From Solen grandis (taxonomy: Eukaryota; Mollusca; Bivalvia; Adapedonta; Solenidae), in the NCBI GenBank assembly GCA_021229015.1, contig CM037783.1, forward strand, positions 54,797,311 through 54,861,310: a stretch of 64,000 bases of DNA, read 5' to 3'. The position numbers and the translations under genes are program-made. Below the pieces are notes generated by a model. It worked only from the letters and a program-made list of their open reading frames with translations. It had not been told where the DNA came from and did no database searches. This document shows positions 52,099 to 63,638 of this stretch, piece by piece; position 1 is the first letter of the stretch; each line of letters begins with the position of its first letter.

Positions 52099-55000
52099 CT
52101 GAAACACATGTTAACATACAAAGTTTATAAATAATAAGTCTAAAACATTCATTAAATTGATTTTTTACATCATATAAAGATTTTTTTGTAATAACAGAAT
52201 ACGTGCTCATATAAGTACATGTGATTCTTATGTTTGTTCAAATAATAGACAAATTGTTATTCTTACATGTGTCAAAATAACGGTCACCGCTGATTAGGGA
52301 TAAATTGCCTCAGGGCACACAGTTTCCGGTCTGATTACCCGTCAAGCTAGTAGCACTGTTCGGATTTCAGAGGTAAAATAGAGTTGATATAACCCTATAT
52401 TTACAAAATTATTGTTCGGAATTCAGAATTTAGAGGTTCCGGAATTCAGAGGTATTATTTACATATAAACAGAAGGGGAAATTTCAGGACCAAGAAAATC
52501 GTCCAGATTTCAAAAGTTTCCGGATTTTGGAGGGTCCGGATTTCAGAGGTTACACTGTATTTGAAATCTGAAAGCATTCTCTAAAATTTGACAAATGAAC
52601 TAATACTATGGACATATCTATGAGTGCCATAATATGGACACAATTATGAGTGTAATGATACCCATTACATAACATTTTAATTACGTAGTCATAAAATTTT
52701 ATGTGTCATACATGACATATTTATATGAGGGTCATTTAAAAATTAGTGGCAATACATGTAGTCCAGTATTTTCAACATTTGCATACACACCCAAAAGTAT
52801 GGCATATCAATGGATATCAGACACTGATGTTGTGAAAGCAATAATCGAGAAAGATGCACAGTGGAGAGGATAGGGGAAATATTGGTCCTTAATTTGTCAA
52901 CTGTTCCTGATTTTAAAAGAAAGGTTGACTGATACTATAGGGATGAGTAGCATCAATCTGCTACATGACAATGCCTGGGCCCATTATGCAGATGTAGTAC
53001 AGGAATACCTCAAGGAGAACACCACACCCACCATGGAGCCATGATCCCTCCCTTCATGTAAATCACGCTTATGGGACCTGCACATGGTCAGTCAACACTT
53101 TTGTGATGCCATCGTAGGGTGGGGATAACATGTCTTGATAATGCATAAGAATACAGCTAGGTTCAACATGTCTCCAGTGCCATATTTCTATTAACAGGTG
53201 TATCTAGAGTACAATTAGTATAGGACCAACCTTCTGTGCAGATTTTCTATGAAGCAATGTCTGCCACTGTAAAGAGATCTCTCCATTAACTTCACCGGGC
53301 GCCCCTGTGTACAGAAAACATTTATATCAGTTCACGCACACAGGAACAATGTGACAACTGAAATCTAGATGTAAACACTATACATTAATTCCTGTGTTAC
53401 CACATCCTAACATAACCCTTTACAATCAGATGACATAAACATACCATTTTACATCAATTTTTTTATGGAACAGTGTATGTCTTGAAAACTGAATGGAATA
53501 TAAACCCATGACTCAATCTCATCTCAAACAGCAAGCATGCCTAGATAATCCTTGCCGCCATTTGTGAGGGGGTCATGAATCCCATTTATAATCTGAACAT
53601 ACATTGTCCCATGATTTCAAAATCCCAATGCTAAGTCACTGAAAAAGACTAAACAAGCCATATCACACTATGTAATCAAGTACATGTACATGTAGTTTAC
53701 ATACAAAATGTGTAAATACACCACATTTTAAAACAAACTGATGGAAAATCAGATCTGATTATAGAGGAATTGATTATAATAAGCAAAAATTTTGACCTTT
53801 GAAACTGATCTTGCCCAAAGATTTTGAAAAATGCTGGGTAAAATCCGACGTTTAATGAGGCCTTCACTGTTTTCAGTAATTATTTTACCTATGCATCTTG
53901 CACCATAGATACAAAGTTTTCTCTGTTAATGTAATGTTTTATTTTGACACATTCACTGGATGCTTAAAATATACGGAAAATGCTATTGAAATTAAAGTAG
54001 GATGCATACTTTCCAAATGAATATGAAATAAAAAGATCTTGTCACAAATTCAGTGAAGATTAAATCTTCAAGAAACAAGGAAATGTGTCCCTGCAACTTT
54101 GATGCCCCACTGGCATATACTGGTTAGAAGCAAATATTTGCTTTTATTTTTAAAAGTTTACACCTTGATATACATTTGTATCAAATGATGATGAGAAGTC
54201 ATCTTCATAGAAAAAAGCTCAAAACACAAAAGCAAAACTGGACAGAGCAACCAATTTCACCATGTTCATTCAACTGTGAAATATTGGTCACAGCTAAAAA
54301 ATTGTATAAATATAAAATGGTTCATAAAACTGAGACGAAAAATATATATCTACCCGCAACGCAGTTGGCAGAATAAAATATTCTTATTTTACAGTATGCT
54401 GTTCTTAAGATCATACCTGTGTCTGGGAATGAATCTCAGCCATGGTGAGCTGGGAGTAAGACTGGAACACACCTCCCCAGCGGATGGGATCCTCATACAT
54501 CTTCTCCTGAAGAAATATTAAAAAGTTTGTTTTTCTTAACCTTAAACACAATAATTACAACCACAAAGCTTGTTTAACCTTTAACATAATAATTACAACC
54601 ACAAAGCTTGTTTAATCTTTAACACAATAATTACAACCGCAAAGCTTGTTTAATATTTAACACAATAATTACAACCACAAAGCTTGTTTAACCTTTAACA
54701 TAATAATTACAACCACAAAGCTTGTTTAACCTTTAACATAATAATTACAACCACAAAGCTTGATTAACCTTTAACATAATAATTACAACCACAAAGCTTG
54801 ATTAACCATTAACATAATAATTACAACCACAAAGCTTGATTAACCTTTAACATAATAATTACAACCACAAAGCTTGATTAACCTTTAACATAATAATTAC
54901 AACCACAATGCTTGTTTAACATTTAATACAATAATTACAACCACAAAGCTTGATTAACCTTTAACACAATAATTACAACCACAATGCTTGTTTAACATTT

Positions 55001-58000
55001 AATACAATAATTACAACCACAAAGCTTGTTTAGCATTTAACACAATGATTACAACAACAAAAAAGCTTGCACAATAATTACAACCCCAAATATGACATGT
55101 TCAATACAGAAAAGTTAGGTTAAAAATATCTTCCTTTCTATCTGGTCTGCAATAGTTTAAAATGGATTTTTCCCCCCATATATATGCACAATAATATTTC
55201 CATTCATGAATCCAGCCATTCCACAATCCAGCAACTTCAGGCTGAGAAAGATGGCTGGATTAATTGGACCTACCACTAAAAGTGAAAAACATCTCTGCAT
55301 CTAACCATGTCTTAATTCTATGAGACATTGAGTGTAGGACAGGACGAGCTCCCACTTCTGTGAAGGAAGGGTATAATATTCTGTACTGTAATGTACCAGA
55401 TCTCCAGATAAGAGGTTAAAAAATTAATGTACCTGTACTACCCTGTAACTCCTTATTAGCAACATCTACAATAATTTGTTTATAGAATATATCTTGGAAT
55501 CGATTCTAGGACATTTGCCCCCCCGGACATTTGCCCCCTCGGACAAATGCCCCCTTTTTTGACTAGGGCGGACATTTGCCCCCTCAGTTTTTCGGATAGG
55601 GCGGACATTTGCCCCCTCACTTAGTTTGATGGGGCGGACATTTGCCCCCTAGCCAATCAATATTTATGATAAGTCTGAATGATAAATTTGATATAAACTC
55701 AAGACATAAGATACTTGCGTACCCAAATATATCATCATACTAAGACTCGTTTTGTGTGTGTTTGTGTGTTTGTGTTTTTTTTAAAGGTGCCAATAGCTTT
55801 GTTTTTCTCACCTTTTTATTCACAATCGCGGGCGAACTACTAATCACTTGAAAATCGCGACTTTTTAATTACCTAATAACGATCGTTGATTACAGTGCCT
55901 CAATTTTCACCATCACGTTTTTGTGTTCTGATTTTTTATATTTTTTGTGAACATTATTTACAAAAATAAGGTATGTGTTGACAGTTTATCAAAGGGAGGT
56001 AACTTTTTTTTCTGTAATGTATATCTTTTTTTAATATCTGATATAAGTGATATCGCAGTAAGTGAAATTTAAAAATGAAAAGACATAAAGCACATTTTAC
56101 GGAGACGTAGCACACGAGATTGTAATAATTGAACAAAGATTTAAACACATAGACAAGTCAAAACATGATTTTACATATATATATACAAACAAAAAACAAA
56201 ACAAACAAAAAACAATCAAACAAACAAACAAAAAACATTTGATAGAGAATATTTAGCAGAAAAATATATACATCTTATGTCACTGAAAGCCTAAAAGCTT
56301 AAACTGAATCACGTATGTACTAACATATATACAACAACAACAACTTGAACTTTTGATGGAGACTGAACAGAACACTCTAACAATCTTTTTCTAGGAGTAA
56401 AGAACTCAGATAATGGATTCTAGGACTTTGCCCCCCCCCCCCCCCCCGGACAAATTAATAAGATTAATCAGATTAATAAGCTCACATTAGTTTTTTTGCC
56501 AACAGTATAACTGCATGTTATATGTAGCAATACTATCAATACTTTAGTTTACAAATATACACAAGCAATGATCAAACCGGTACTCATATTAACGAATCCT
56601 GATGTGGCCCCCAATGGCATACAAAAAGTCAGCCACAGACTTTTCCCCATCAAGAAACTGTTTGCAAAGGGTCTGGAGCGTACGCTGGTAAGTCTTCGTT
56701 GCCCTCCTGGTCGGCATCTTGCTTGGCTGCCCCCTCTGGACCCGGAGAACTTCCGCTTCCACCATGGCCGCGTCTTTCTGGAAACAGGTAAGAATTGTCC
56801 ACAGGGAAGGGTTCAGGTGTCCAACCAGTGAACGAAACCCGTTGTTCCAGGACTCGCAGATGTTGTTCGTCCTTGCATCCCCTCTCAAGGTGGCCTGATG
56901 CACATTCCACTTATCCACCTCAAACCTTGGTTGAGTCCTTCTGAATTTCAGACCTCCTGTCTGTGTCACTACTGACCTGAAAGATACAAAAAAATAACAT
57001 AAATATATAGATTTATTGAAATTGATAATGAAATTGAAAAAAACATATTCGTTAGAGGGTAATCTTTATATTTATAAAGCAAGAAATACACAATTTAGCT
57101 CCGTACATTATGCGTCTACCTCTTTCAAATAGCAGTTAAAAAGAAAACTTACCTAAAACCTCCATGCACATATGTGCTGTCAAAGTATTCCACGACAGGT
57201 ATCATCGACGCCGGTGCTTTTGATTTCAGATAATCCATACCCTCCTTCACCCGGTCTACTGGAAGGAAGGCTAGTCCATCTAACATCCCAACGTAATGTT
57301 TGATGTCTGGATCCTCGCGATACGTCCCTTGTAGCCCTTCAGCTTGCAGGTGGCGCCATGTGGACTGGGTTAAATGATAGAAGCAGCCCTGAAAAATATA
57401 AAATATACATGTGTACAATTTTGTAAATGTAATATAAATTATATTTCCTATATTTTATTGTATTGTATTTTTCTTATATTATTCTATCATTGTTTTTTAT
57501 AATTTTTAAATTTTATATTTTATTATTCAGTAGATCTTATTACCTGTATATGAATGTTGTTGGATAATGCTGAGCGCACTGCATTGTGTATCGCTATTTC
57601 ATAATCCGCAACAACTCTTGAAGGGTTGGGCCGGATGTCGCGTTGAAGGCAGGCATCTAGTATGGCCGTCAGGCATTCCTCATACACTTCTTGCGTCTTT
57701 GACGGCAGCAGTGCGTATGCTGCAGTGGCGGAAGTCTCACCCAACAGCACACGGACAGTGAAAACCTGAAAAAGACAGAAATCGACATAATTATTATGTT
57801 AAAAAATATAAATAAAATTAAATAAATTAAATTTGATTTTATGTGTATTAGGAAAAGAGTCTGTGACATTAAAAGTTTAAAATTTATTGGATTGATCTTG
57901 TTTATAAATGCATACCTGTTGAAACTGCTGAGGTGCTGTAGAATGTGTTCCGTCCATGAACCAGGAGTTGGCGTCCTGCAACAGTCTCAGGCCATCCTCA

Positions 58001-61000
58001 CTGGCGAATACGAGGATCCTGTTGTCTGGAGAGGCGTTGTCGTAAATCATATTATTGGTGTAAGTATCTGGAAGTGGAGATGGTATGTCCTTCAAGTTCT
58101 CTGGGTTGGCAGGTGTATGTCCGGCCCTTTTCCGTCGGATATTTCTCTTTAACGTCTCGTTGGAGCCAACAGCAACTCGAACCTGAAACAAATAAAGCTA
58201 TATGTTAAAACACTTAAAAAATATAAAATATTTCTTTTATTAATTTTTAATTACTTATAAATATATTTAAAAAATTTCAAATAAAAAAATAAAATGTGTG
58301 TCATAACATATTTTGGTATGCGACATTTAATTATAAACTTAATTTACCTCGACAGGTTGGGACACCATCTTGTCCGCTATGATTTGGCCTGGTAATCCCC
58401 GGTTCGCTTCTACACTGTCCATGATTGCAGTCCTGACTTTAGCTGCTTCAACCTGAAATGGGTCGTTTTCATGGCAGTGGTCTTTGGTTGATTTGACTTC
58501 TGTTGGCTGGAATAAATAAACATATAATTAAATTAAAAATATGTAGATCTAACTGTTTATGTTAATTAACATCAATATTCGATAAATTATATATCATTAA
58601 TATTTAAAAGTCTGGAATTTATAATTTAACAATTTATAAAGTTTACAATATACTTTGCTAGGAATTAAGTTAATACTTACTGGATTGTTTGTTATCACAA
58701 CCCCTTTGCATGACATAGAACGGCGTTGAGAGCATTCCCATGTAACTGTCGTTTTACTTTCTTTCTTCTTTGTGTACGAAAATCCTTCGAAACACAACTT
58801 CAGTGCACCTCTGTTACTTTTAATGAATTCCATGATTGCATTGAGCGATTGTGATTCGAGTAAGTTATTGAAGACATATATACTTTTTTCGACTTTTGAG
58901 TATATCATGTCAGCGGGACATAACAAAGTACCGATTTATAATATGATAAGAATTCACTTTAATTGATAATCAGCCTTTAATTACTTCACACATATCATTT
59001 AAGCTGGTTAAGTTCAAAGTAAATCACCGGTCACTATCAATTATTTCTTTTGTCTATAAACCGCCTTTAATTAGTTCACACATAACGCCTTTTAATTCGT
59101 AGTTTGCTTATTGTATGAATGTCCTGTTAGTTTCAGCTCATTATTGCATGTTTCTAATGATATTCAATATAAAGAAAAAAACTAGCAATACAAAATATTG
59201 ATAAAATTGATAAAACCAACATAAATCAGATAATTATTACTCTCGATTTCGAATATATAAGAAAATACATAAACATTATTACTTTAAACATTTCGGTAAT
59301 TAAATAGACGTTCGCACAATTTTGAAAACATAGCGATCTATTTGTTAAATTAAATTGTAGTTTATTATAAGAAAATCTTTATTAAAACATGTTAAATTTT
59401 TTTTGGGGGAAGGGGGAAAAAGGGGATGCTCAAATTTGAGGGGGCAAATGTCCGCCCTAGTCAAAAAAGGGGGCATTTGTCCGAGGGGGCAAATGTCCGG
59501 GGGGGCAAATGTCCGGATACCCTTGGAATCAGATATAAGGTTTTACACATGTCTCATTACACTTATTGATGTAATTCAAATGATAAGGACCGTTTGGTAG
59601 GCTAATTATAAATATGCAGTATACAGTAAACTCCACTTGTAACGATTAAGAATGTGACAATATATCGCTTATAACAATATAAATCCAACACTCCCTGCAG
59701 ACACCTCATAATTCAATGTAATCAGCTCCGTTTGTTACGACATCGCTTGTTAAGATATTTCAGATGTAGCTCTGCTACTATCTGGTCCCTGGCAGTAATT
59801 TTGACTGCCTGAAATGATATTTTGTCACCTATAGTAGATGTTATAAAACATGACCCTGACAGGTGTGAAAAATATCGTCTGTCCAGGTAAGTGTAATAAT
59901 AGCCTGTGTATAGGCATGAGCTCAATTGATCGTTTTGTAACTGTTAATCAGCCAGATATTGTGATCACTTATTTGCTATTTATTTGCAATTATTGCGTTC
60001 TGGTTTCCTTCATTCCAAATTTGGTGAGTGATAGTGATAAGCTCAAGCCATGTCCAGTAAAGAACAAGCGCTATGTTTGAATTAACGCCATGCACCCCCC
60101 CCCCCCCCCCCCGGACCTAGGGCCTTGGGGATAAAGGTCATTTGAAGATCAAGGTCATCTGGTGGGTAGAACTCATCAAGATGCATGCACCTGTGAAGTT
60201 TGGAGGCTACAGGTGGAAGGACTTCCGTGTTATGGTCAAAGTTAAACTTTTGGGGCAAACAAACAGCCCAAAAACAATATGCCCCGATCTAACAATCAGG
60301 GGGCATAAAAATATTGGATTTAGAGTCCAAATACAAAATGAAATTAGTTTTCAGAAAAAGGAAAATGATCAGACTATCTATAAGTACTATAAGTTGTAAC
60401 AGCAAAAACATCCCTGACTAGTAATAGAAATAGCAAGAACTTTTGTGACTAGTTTTACCAGTTAAAGACCATTTCCAGTTGTTTCGTACAGTAGATATTT
60501 TGATTTGACTTTATCACATGCAAATATATACCGTAAATGTGAATGAACTGATGCCAAATGTTTTAACACAATGAAGAAATCACAATTTTAAGTAGAAATG
60601 TCAGCGTATTATTCACTGCTTTATATGCTTGACAATAATATCAGTATAGCGTATTAATGTTTTGCACAGACACCATTTCAGATAGCAGTAGTACTCAGGA
60701 CAGTTTCTTCATACAGAGTAGGATTGCTTGTAATGACATTCAGATGTAACAATATTAATATCTAGGTACGGTGAATATTGTTATAAGTGGAGTTTATTAT
60801 ACATACCAATGCATTCATGCCATCAATGTCCCTCCATTTCTTGGTTGGTTCTTCATACACCTGAAGTATGACAACCAATACATGTATAACAATCCTGACA
60901 GGTGGACATTTCAGTCAAAATCATGGACTGGTTCAACCAAGTAACCATGAAGAGGATATAAAATGTGATTTGTCCATTCTGTTACCAAAAAAAAGGATCT

Positions 61001-63146
61001 ATTAAATAAATTGATAGTAATGAAGAAACAATGGACAAATAAACCCTCTACCTCTCAAAAACTCATTTTGACACATTGGCAAGAATCTGGGTCTCCTCTA
61101 TTTGCTCATACAATATTGAAGATTCTACACAGACTGCACGGCAAAAAAAATAAATAAAAAAATCCATTGTTTTTTATACCTTTTAAAATTCCAGTAAATC
61201 AATATTCATTAACTTGATAAAGTCATAAAGTTTTACATGTACATGAATATTCATGAGGTCAAGGTTAACAGTGTATAAATTCTTGACAGACAAGTGCACT
61301 CTGGGATTGATAATAACTATTAACTTCTGATAATTTATACCTCATATCATGTAGCCTAACATGAACATTTATTTTTATAAGGAGTTATCTTCCTAATAAC
61401 CTATGAAAGAAAAATTCTTTGCCAAATGAAAAATCCTTTACCCATCTTAACCCTTTCCCTCATAAATACTTATTTTGACGCCCTCAATAGGTATCACATA
61501 AAGCCTGATCTGCAGAAAACCACTGTTAAACCTTACCAAATTTAATTACAAAATCCTCATTTCCAGACCTCTGAGGAGCAGCGAACAGCATAAAACCTGA
61601 TCAGCCTGCGAGTTACTCGCAGGCTGATCTGGTTTTATGCTGTTCGCATAGGTCTTTTCATGGTATCCTCTATGAGGGAAAGGGTTAATATCAGAGTGAT
61701 ATATCATGACATACTAACCTCTACAATTCCAGAGAATTTCTGGAAATATTCCAACAGTTTTGTTTTTCCACTGGCTATGTTTCCCTCAACGCATACCTGA
61801 AATGTGTGCAATACATGACTCTGAGAGAATTCTAATAAGGATACACTAATAAATTGATGTATGATTTTATTCAAATGATTATGTAAGACTTTTATGTGTT
61901 TTGATAGATATGGGACCACTCTGGACAATACCCTTTTCCACAATTCGTGCAAATTAGATATATTCCCACTGTTAATTTTGCAGTATACAGACACTCATTT
62001 TATCAGTTTGCAGGGGCCAAATTCTTTCAAAACTTTAGAATGATTTTTTTCCATATCGTTTAAGCTCTAGTTGAAAAGAAACATTGGTTAAAAAATATTG
62101 TCATAAACATCCCATAACTGGACATATCAATCATGCATGAATCTTTTTTTGTTGTTGTTTCATGAAGATTGTTTTACAGAACACTTGCTGTTTTTTTTTA
62201 TAAAAATAAGCATAAATTGATATGTAATTATTTGAATTATAAATAAAAAGTGCAAGCAAGTGTAGCAAGGTGCAGTTTTGTCCCTCTGTATTGTAGTGTC
62301 TTGTTAGTACTCATGTCCTTGTTTTCTCTATGTTTGAACATGTGTGTTATTGTCCAAGAGAGTGAGCATGTCTTGAGTGAGTCCGTATGTAAACTGGTTG
62401 AGTGAGTGTTCTATTTTAAGGAAATACCCTGATTGGTTGGCCCTGCCCCTTTGTCCCTTTTTCTGTCTCATAAGCCACCGTCTTTCTTACTAATCATTCA
62501 CCGATCGATCACCGTCGACGCAAGTTGGTTATAGATCCAGATATATTCTGCTTGACATTATGTCGCTCTTACCTTTGAGCATTTTCTTTATTAGAATGTA
62601 ACTTTATTTAGACGTGCCTGGTAAGTTTATATGGGTACTAAAGTGATTTAAATATGTATTTTCCAAGTAATTTATTCCTCGCGATGATTTGTAAAATCCT
62701 CGATTGACTTCGTATTTATTTTTACTTTGTGTCAATAAACTGTCTTACAAAATGTTTTAATTATATTTTAGGTTTTTGGATTAATACCATTTCTGGTTTA
62801 CAACCATCAAATAAACTATCAAACCACCGCTGGTGTTGGTCGTAATTCCACCCACTGCAAATGTACAGCAAAAGCAACTGAGGCAGAGGATGAGAGAGAA
62901 ACAGAGGAAGAGAGATAAAGTTGAAAAGAGAAAGAGACTAATTGAAAAATAAAAGACAATGAAAAATACAGAGAGAAGAAGAAAAGAGAGACTGTAATAA
63001 AAGTATTAGTGAGAAAAAGCAGGAAGGAGAAGACATAAACTGAAAAAGTGAAATAAAAGAAAGAAATGAACATACTGTGTACTGGTGTTTCATTATGGAC
63101 CTCAGGAAAGGACTTGTCACTTCAGGCGTTGAATGAACAGTCCTAC
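52010..63146 (-). CDS. TK2: Deoxynucleoside kinase, TK2/dNK type (partial gene, six exons)
   Basis: Phosphorylates deoxynucleosides in the salvage pathway; vertebrate TK2 is mitochondrial, insect dNK has broad specificity. Minus-strand exons: 63076-63146, 61719-61796, 60807-60860, 54417-54506, 53231-53304, 52010-52098. All have AG/GT borders and agree in phase. In order they give the P-loop EGNIASGKT, the EEPTKKWR block (catalytic Glu and substrate-pocket Trp), the QSYSQLTM helix, ERSLYSGRHCFIENLHR (the ERS...R...EN block), and KMMPDLEYAVLVQWFDFL. The first exon with any transit peptide and the last exons (lid arginines) are not seen; the 3' ones may lie in the N gap. Introns hold a mariner relict, a minisatellite, an intact MULE and two MITEs. 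Confidence 0.85.
52728..53125 (+). pseudogene. Degenerate mariner-like transposase fragment
   Basis: GAGGGTCATTTAAAAATTAG at about 52738 resembles a mariner terminal repeat. Downstream, MSSINLLHDNAWAHYADVVQ with a following EYLKEN matches the second catalytic Asp region of mariner transposases (LLHDNARPH type). Frames are broken and no other catalytic block is intact. It lies between kinase exons 6 and 5. Confidence 0.6.
53231..53304 (-). CDS. TK2: Kinase exon 5 (ERSLYSGRHCFIENLHR)
   Basis: Acceptor TACACAG|GG, donor AGAAG|GTTGGT; phase 0 in, phase 2 out, 24 residues plus 2 bases. Holds the family ERS motif and the conserved Arg and Glu-Asn that contact substrate and phosphate in dNK structures. 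Confidence 0.88.
53305..54416 (-). other. Kinase intron, no element recognised
   Basis: About 1.1 kb of AT-rich sequence between exons 5 and 4. No TIRs, no hairpin head and no supported exon. Confidence 0.5.
54417..54506 (-). CDS. TK2: Kinase exon 4 (MYEDPIRWGGVFQSYSQLTM)
   Basis: Acceptor TTTCTTCAG|GA, donor ACACAG|GTATGA; phase 0 both ends, 30 residues. Matches the TK2 block with RWGLTLQTYVQLTM-like spacing. The Gln in FQSY is the residue that hydrogen-bonds the base in this family. Confidence 0.88.
54540..55085. repeat. Minisatellite, ~38-bp unit, about 14 copies
   Basis: Tandem copies of a unit containing AATAATTACAACCACAAAGC then TTGTTTAACCTTTAACA, each with a HindIII-like AAGCTT. The first ~12 copies are nearly uniform and the last few are shortened. 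Starts ~35 bases inside the intron next to kinase exon 4. Confidence 0.92.
55086..55492. other. Spacer between minisatellite and MULE
   Basis: No gene or element recognised. Short inverted pair AATCCAGCCAT / ATGGCTGGATT around 55210-55262. Confidence 0.4.
56411..56453 (+). repeat. Internal TIR-like sequence within the MULE
   Basis: GGATTCTAGGACTTTGCCCC followed by a C-run and CGGACAAATTAA repeats the element's left terminus (GATTCTAGGACATTTGCC at 55502) about 910 bp further in, in the same orientation. Could be a duplicated end or the scar of an internal insertion. Confidence 0.65.
56589..58908 (-). CDS. MULE transposase with FLYWCH zinc finger, six exons
   Basis: Exons on the minus strand: 58908-58681, 58506-58348, 58182-57916, 57765-57544, 57388-57153, 56976-56589. 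All have GT..AG borders and phases fit (0,0,0,0,2), giving about 499 residues. I chose ATG 58906-58908 because the frame opens from a TTG only six codons earlier. N-terminus: FLYWCH-type finger (FEGFSYTKKKESKTTVTWEC then SMSCKG). Core: MULE RNase-H-like fold with candidate DDE residues in WFMDGTHSTAP, RVVADYEIAIHNAV and TNNICESWNN, with CFYHLTQSTWR between. It would cut and paste the flanking element. The stop is at 56589. Confidence 0.88.
59624..60799. mobile_element. Tigger/pogo-like TIR element, non-autonomous
   Basis: Ends CAGTAAACTCCACTTGTAAC (59624) and its imperfect inverse GTTATAAGTGGAGTTTATTA (to 60799), flanked by TA. The form resembles Tigger-type ends, and no transposase frame lies inside. 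It includes a C-run (60096-60112) and a repeat shared in inverted form with 39060-39420. Its right end lies about eight bases from a kinase splice donor. Confidence 0.65.
60807..60860 (-). CDS. TK2: Kinase exon 3 (VYEEPTKKWRDIDG)
   Basis: 54-nt exon, acceptor ACTTCAG|GT and donor ATTG|GTATGT, phase 0 both ends. It carries the family EP..KWR motif: the Glu is the presumed catalytic base and Trp lines the nucleoside pocket. Confidence 0.88.
61451..61684. mobile_element. piggyBac-type MITE (TTAA target) with central palindrome
   Basis: 234 bp flanked by TTAA at 61447-61450 and 61685-61688. Inverted ends CCCTTTCCCTCATA and TATGAGGGAAAGGG. 61581-61647 is a near-perfect palindrome (GCGAACAGCATAAAACC... 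with a TTA centre at CTGCGAGTTACTCGCAG). The TTAA target and CCC ends fit piggyBac. It ends 31 bases from kinase exon 2. Confidence 0.85.
61719..61796 (-). CDS. TK2: Kinase exon 2 with P-loop (VCVEGNIASGKTKLLEYF)
   Basis: 78-nt exon, acceptor CATTTCAG|GT and donor AGAG|GTTAGT, phase 0 both ends. GNIASGKT is the ATP-binding P-loop and matches the TK2/dNK family closely; the residue after GKT is Lys where TK2 has Thr. Confidence 0.92.
62261..62749 (+). mobile_element. Possible solo LTR (low confidence)
   Basis: Starts TGTAGCAAGG and ends GTCTTACA, with an inverted CCAAT box in CTGATTGGTTGG, a GC-rich CCTGCCCC, and AATAAA 14 bases before the end. These suit an LTR promoter and poly(A) region. 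No target duplication was found. Confidence 0.25.
63076..63146 (-). CDS. TK2: Kinase exon 1 (first visible; N-terminal region)
   Basis: Acceptor ATTCTTACAG|GT, donor ACACA|GTATGT. Enters after one base of a codon, leaves in phase 0, joining KHQYT directly to VCVEGNIASGKT of the next exon. 23 codons, variable in this family, so called mainly on phase and position. An upstream exon with start codon must lie right of 63146. Confidence 0.6.
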
Positions 63147-63638
63147 CTGTAAGAATTACCATGATTCATGTGTATTGAAATAATGACCGTATCCTTAAAA
63201 TGCTTTTCGCAAACACAATTATTTTTCCTCATTGCATAGCTATAAATAGGTGCTCTGATATGAAAGGTTAGAGCAAAATTAATTGTAGTAGGCTTTTCTA
63301 ATACACTGACCCCAAGTTTGATACTACTATTAGGTGGCAGTTCAGCCTAAGTACGCTGGTTCCTTCTTACATTACACTTGTCCTATGAATATTCCATCAT
63401 TTTGTGATTTTTTTTTTTGGGGGGGGGGGGGGCAAAGCATTCCCACAGAAAGAAAATAATACAAAGCGGCAACACATTATATAGGACAACTCATACACAT
63501 GTGTGGATATTCACAATAGCCAATGAATATAAATTTCTATCTAATCTTACCATTAAAATTAATCTAGTTTAACAGCTCCATTTTTTTGGACAATACCAAC
63601 AATTTAAATAGCATAACGGTATAAACTGAATGATGTAC
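63147..63638. other. Spacer at right end
   Basis: AT-rich with a T-run/G-run at about 63410-63432. No first kinase exon could be recognised here. Confidence 0.4.

Larger units (their letters stand above)
55502..59521 (-). mobile_element. Intact Mutator-like (MULE) DNA transposon with TIRs and 9-bp target duplication
   Basis: 4,020-bp element between direct repeats CTTGGAATC (55493-55501 and 59522-59530). Its inverted repeats are about 85 bp. The inner 78 bases (55509-55586 and 59437-59514) look identical and consist of repeats of CGGACATTTGCCCCC and its variants. More copies of GGGCGGACATTTGCCCCCT continue inward on the left (55600-55655). Inside, on the minus strand, lies a six-exon transposase with no disabling change. 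TIR identity, matching target duplication and open transposase point to a recent insertion, perhaps still autonomous. It sits in a kinase intron, parallel to that gene. Confidence 0.9.

Noticed and set aside
52340..52560. CGGATTTCAGAGG repeats as a transposon terminus pair
   Set aside because: Copies near 52370 and 52530 are in the same orientation, not inverted, and no target duplication was found.
62819..63162. Hydrophobic or Ser/Phe-rich minus-strand frames
   Set aside because: They are complements of a GA/AAG-rich tract; only 63076-63146 is supported, as a kinase exon by phase.
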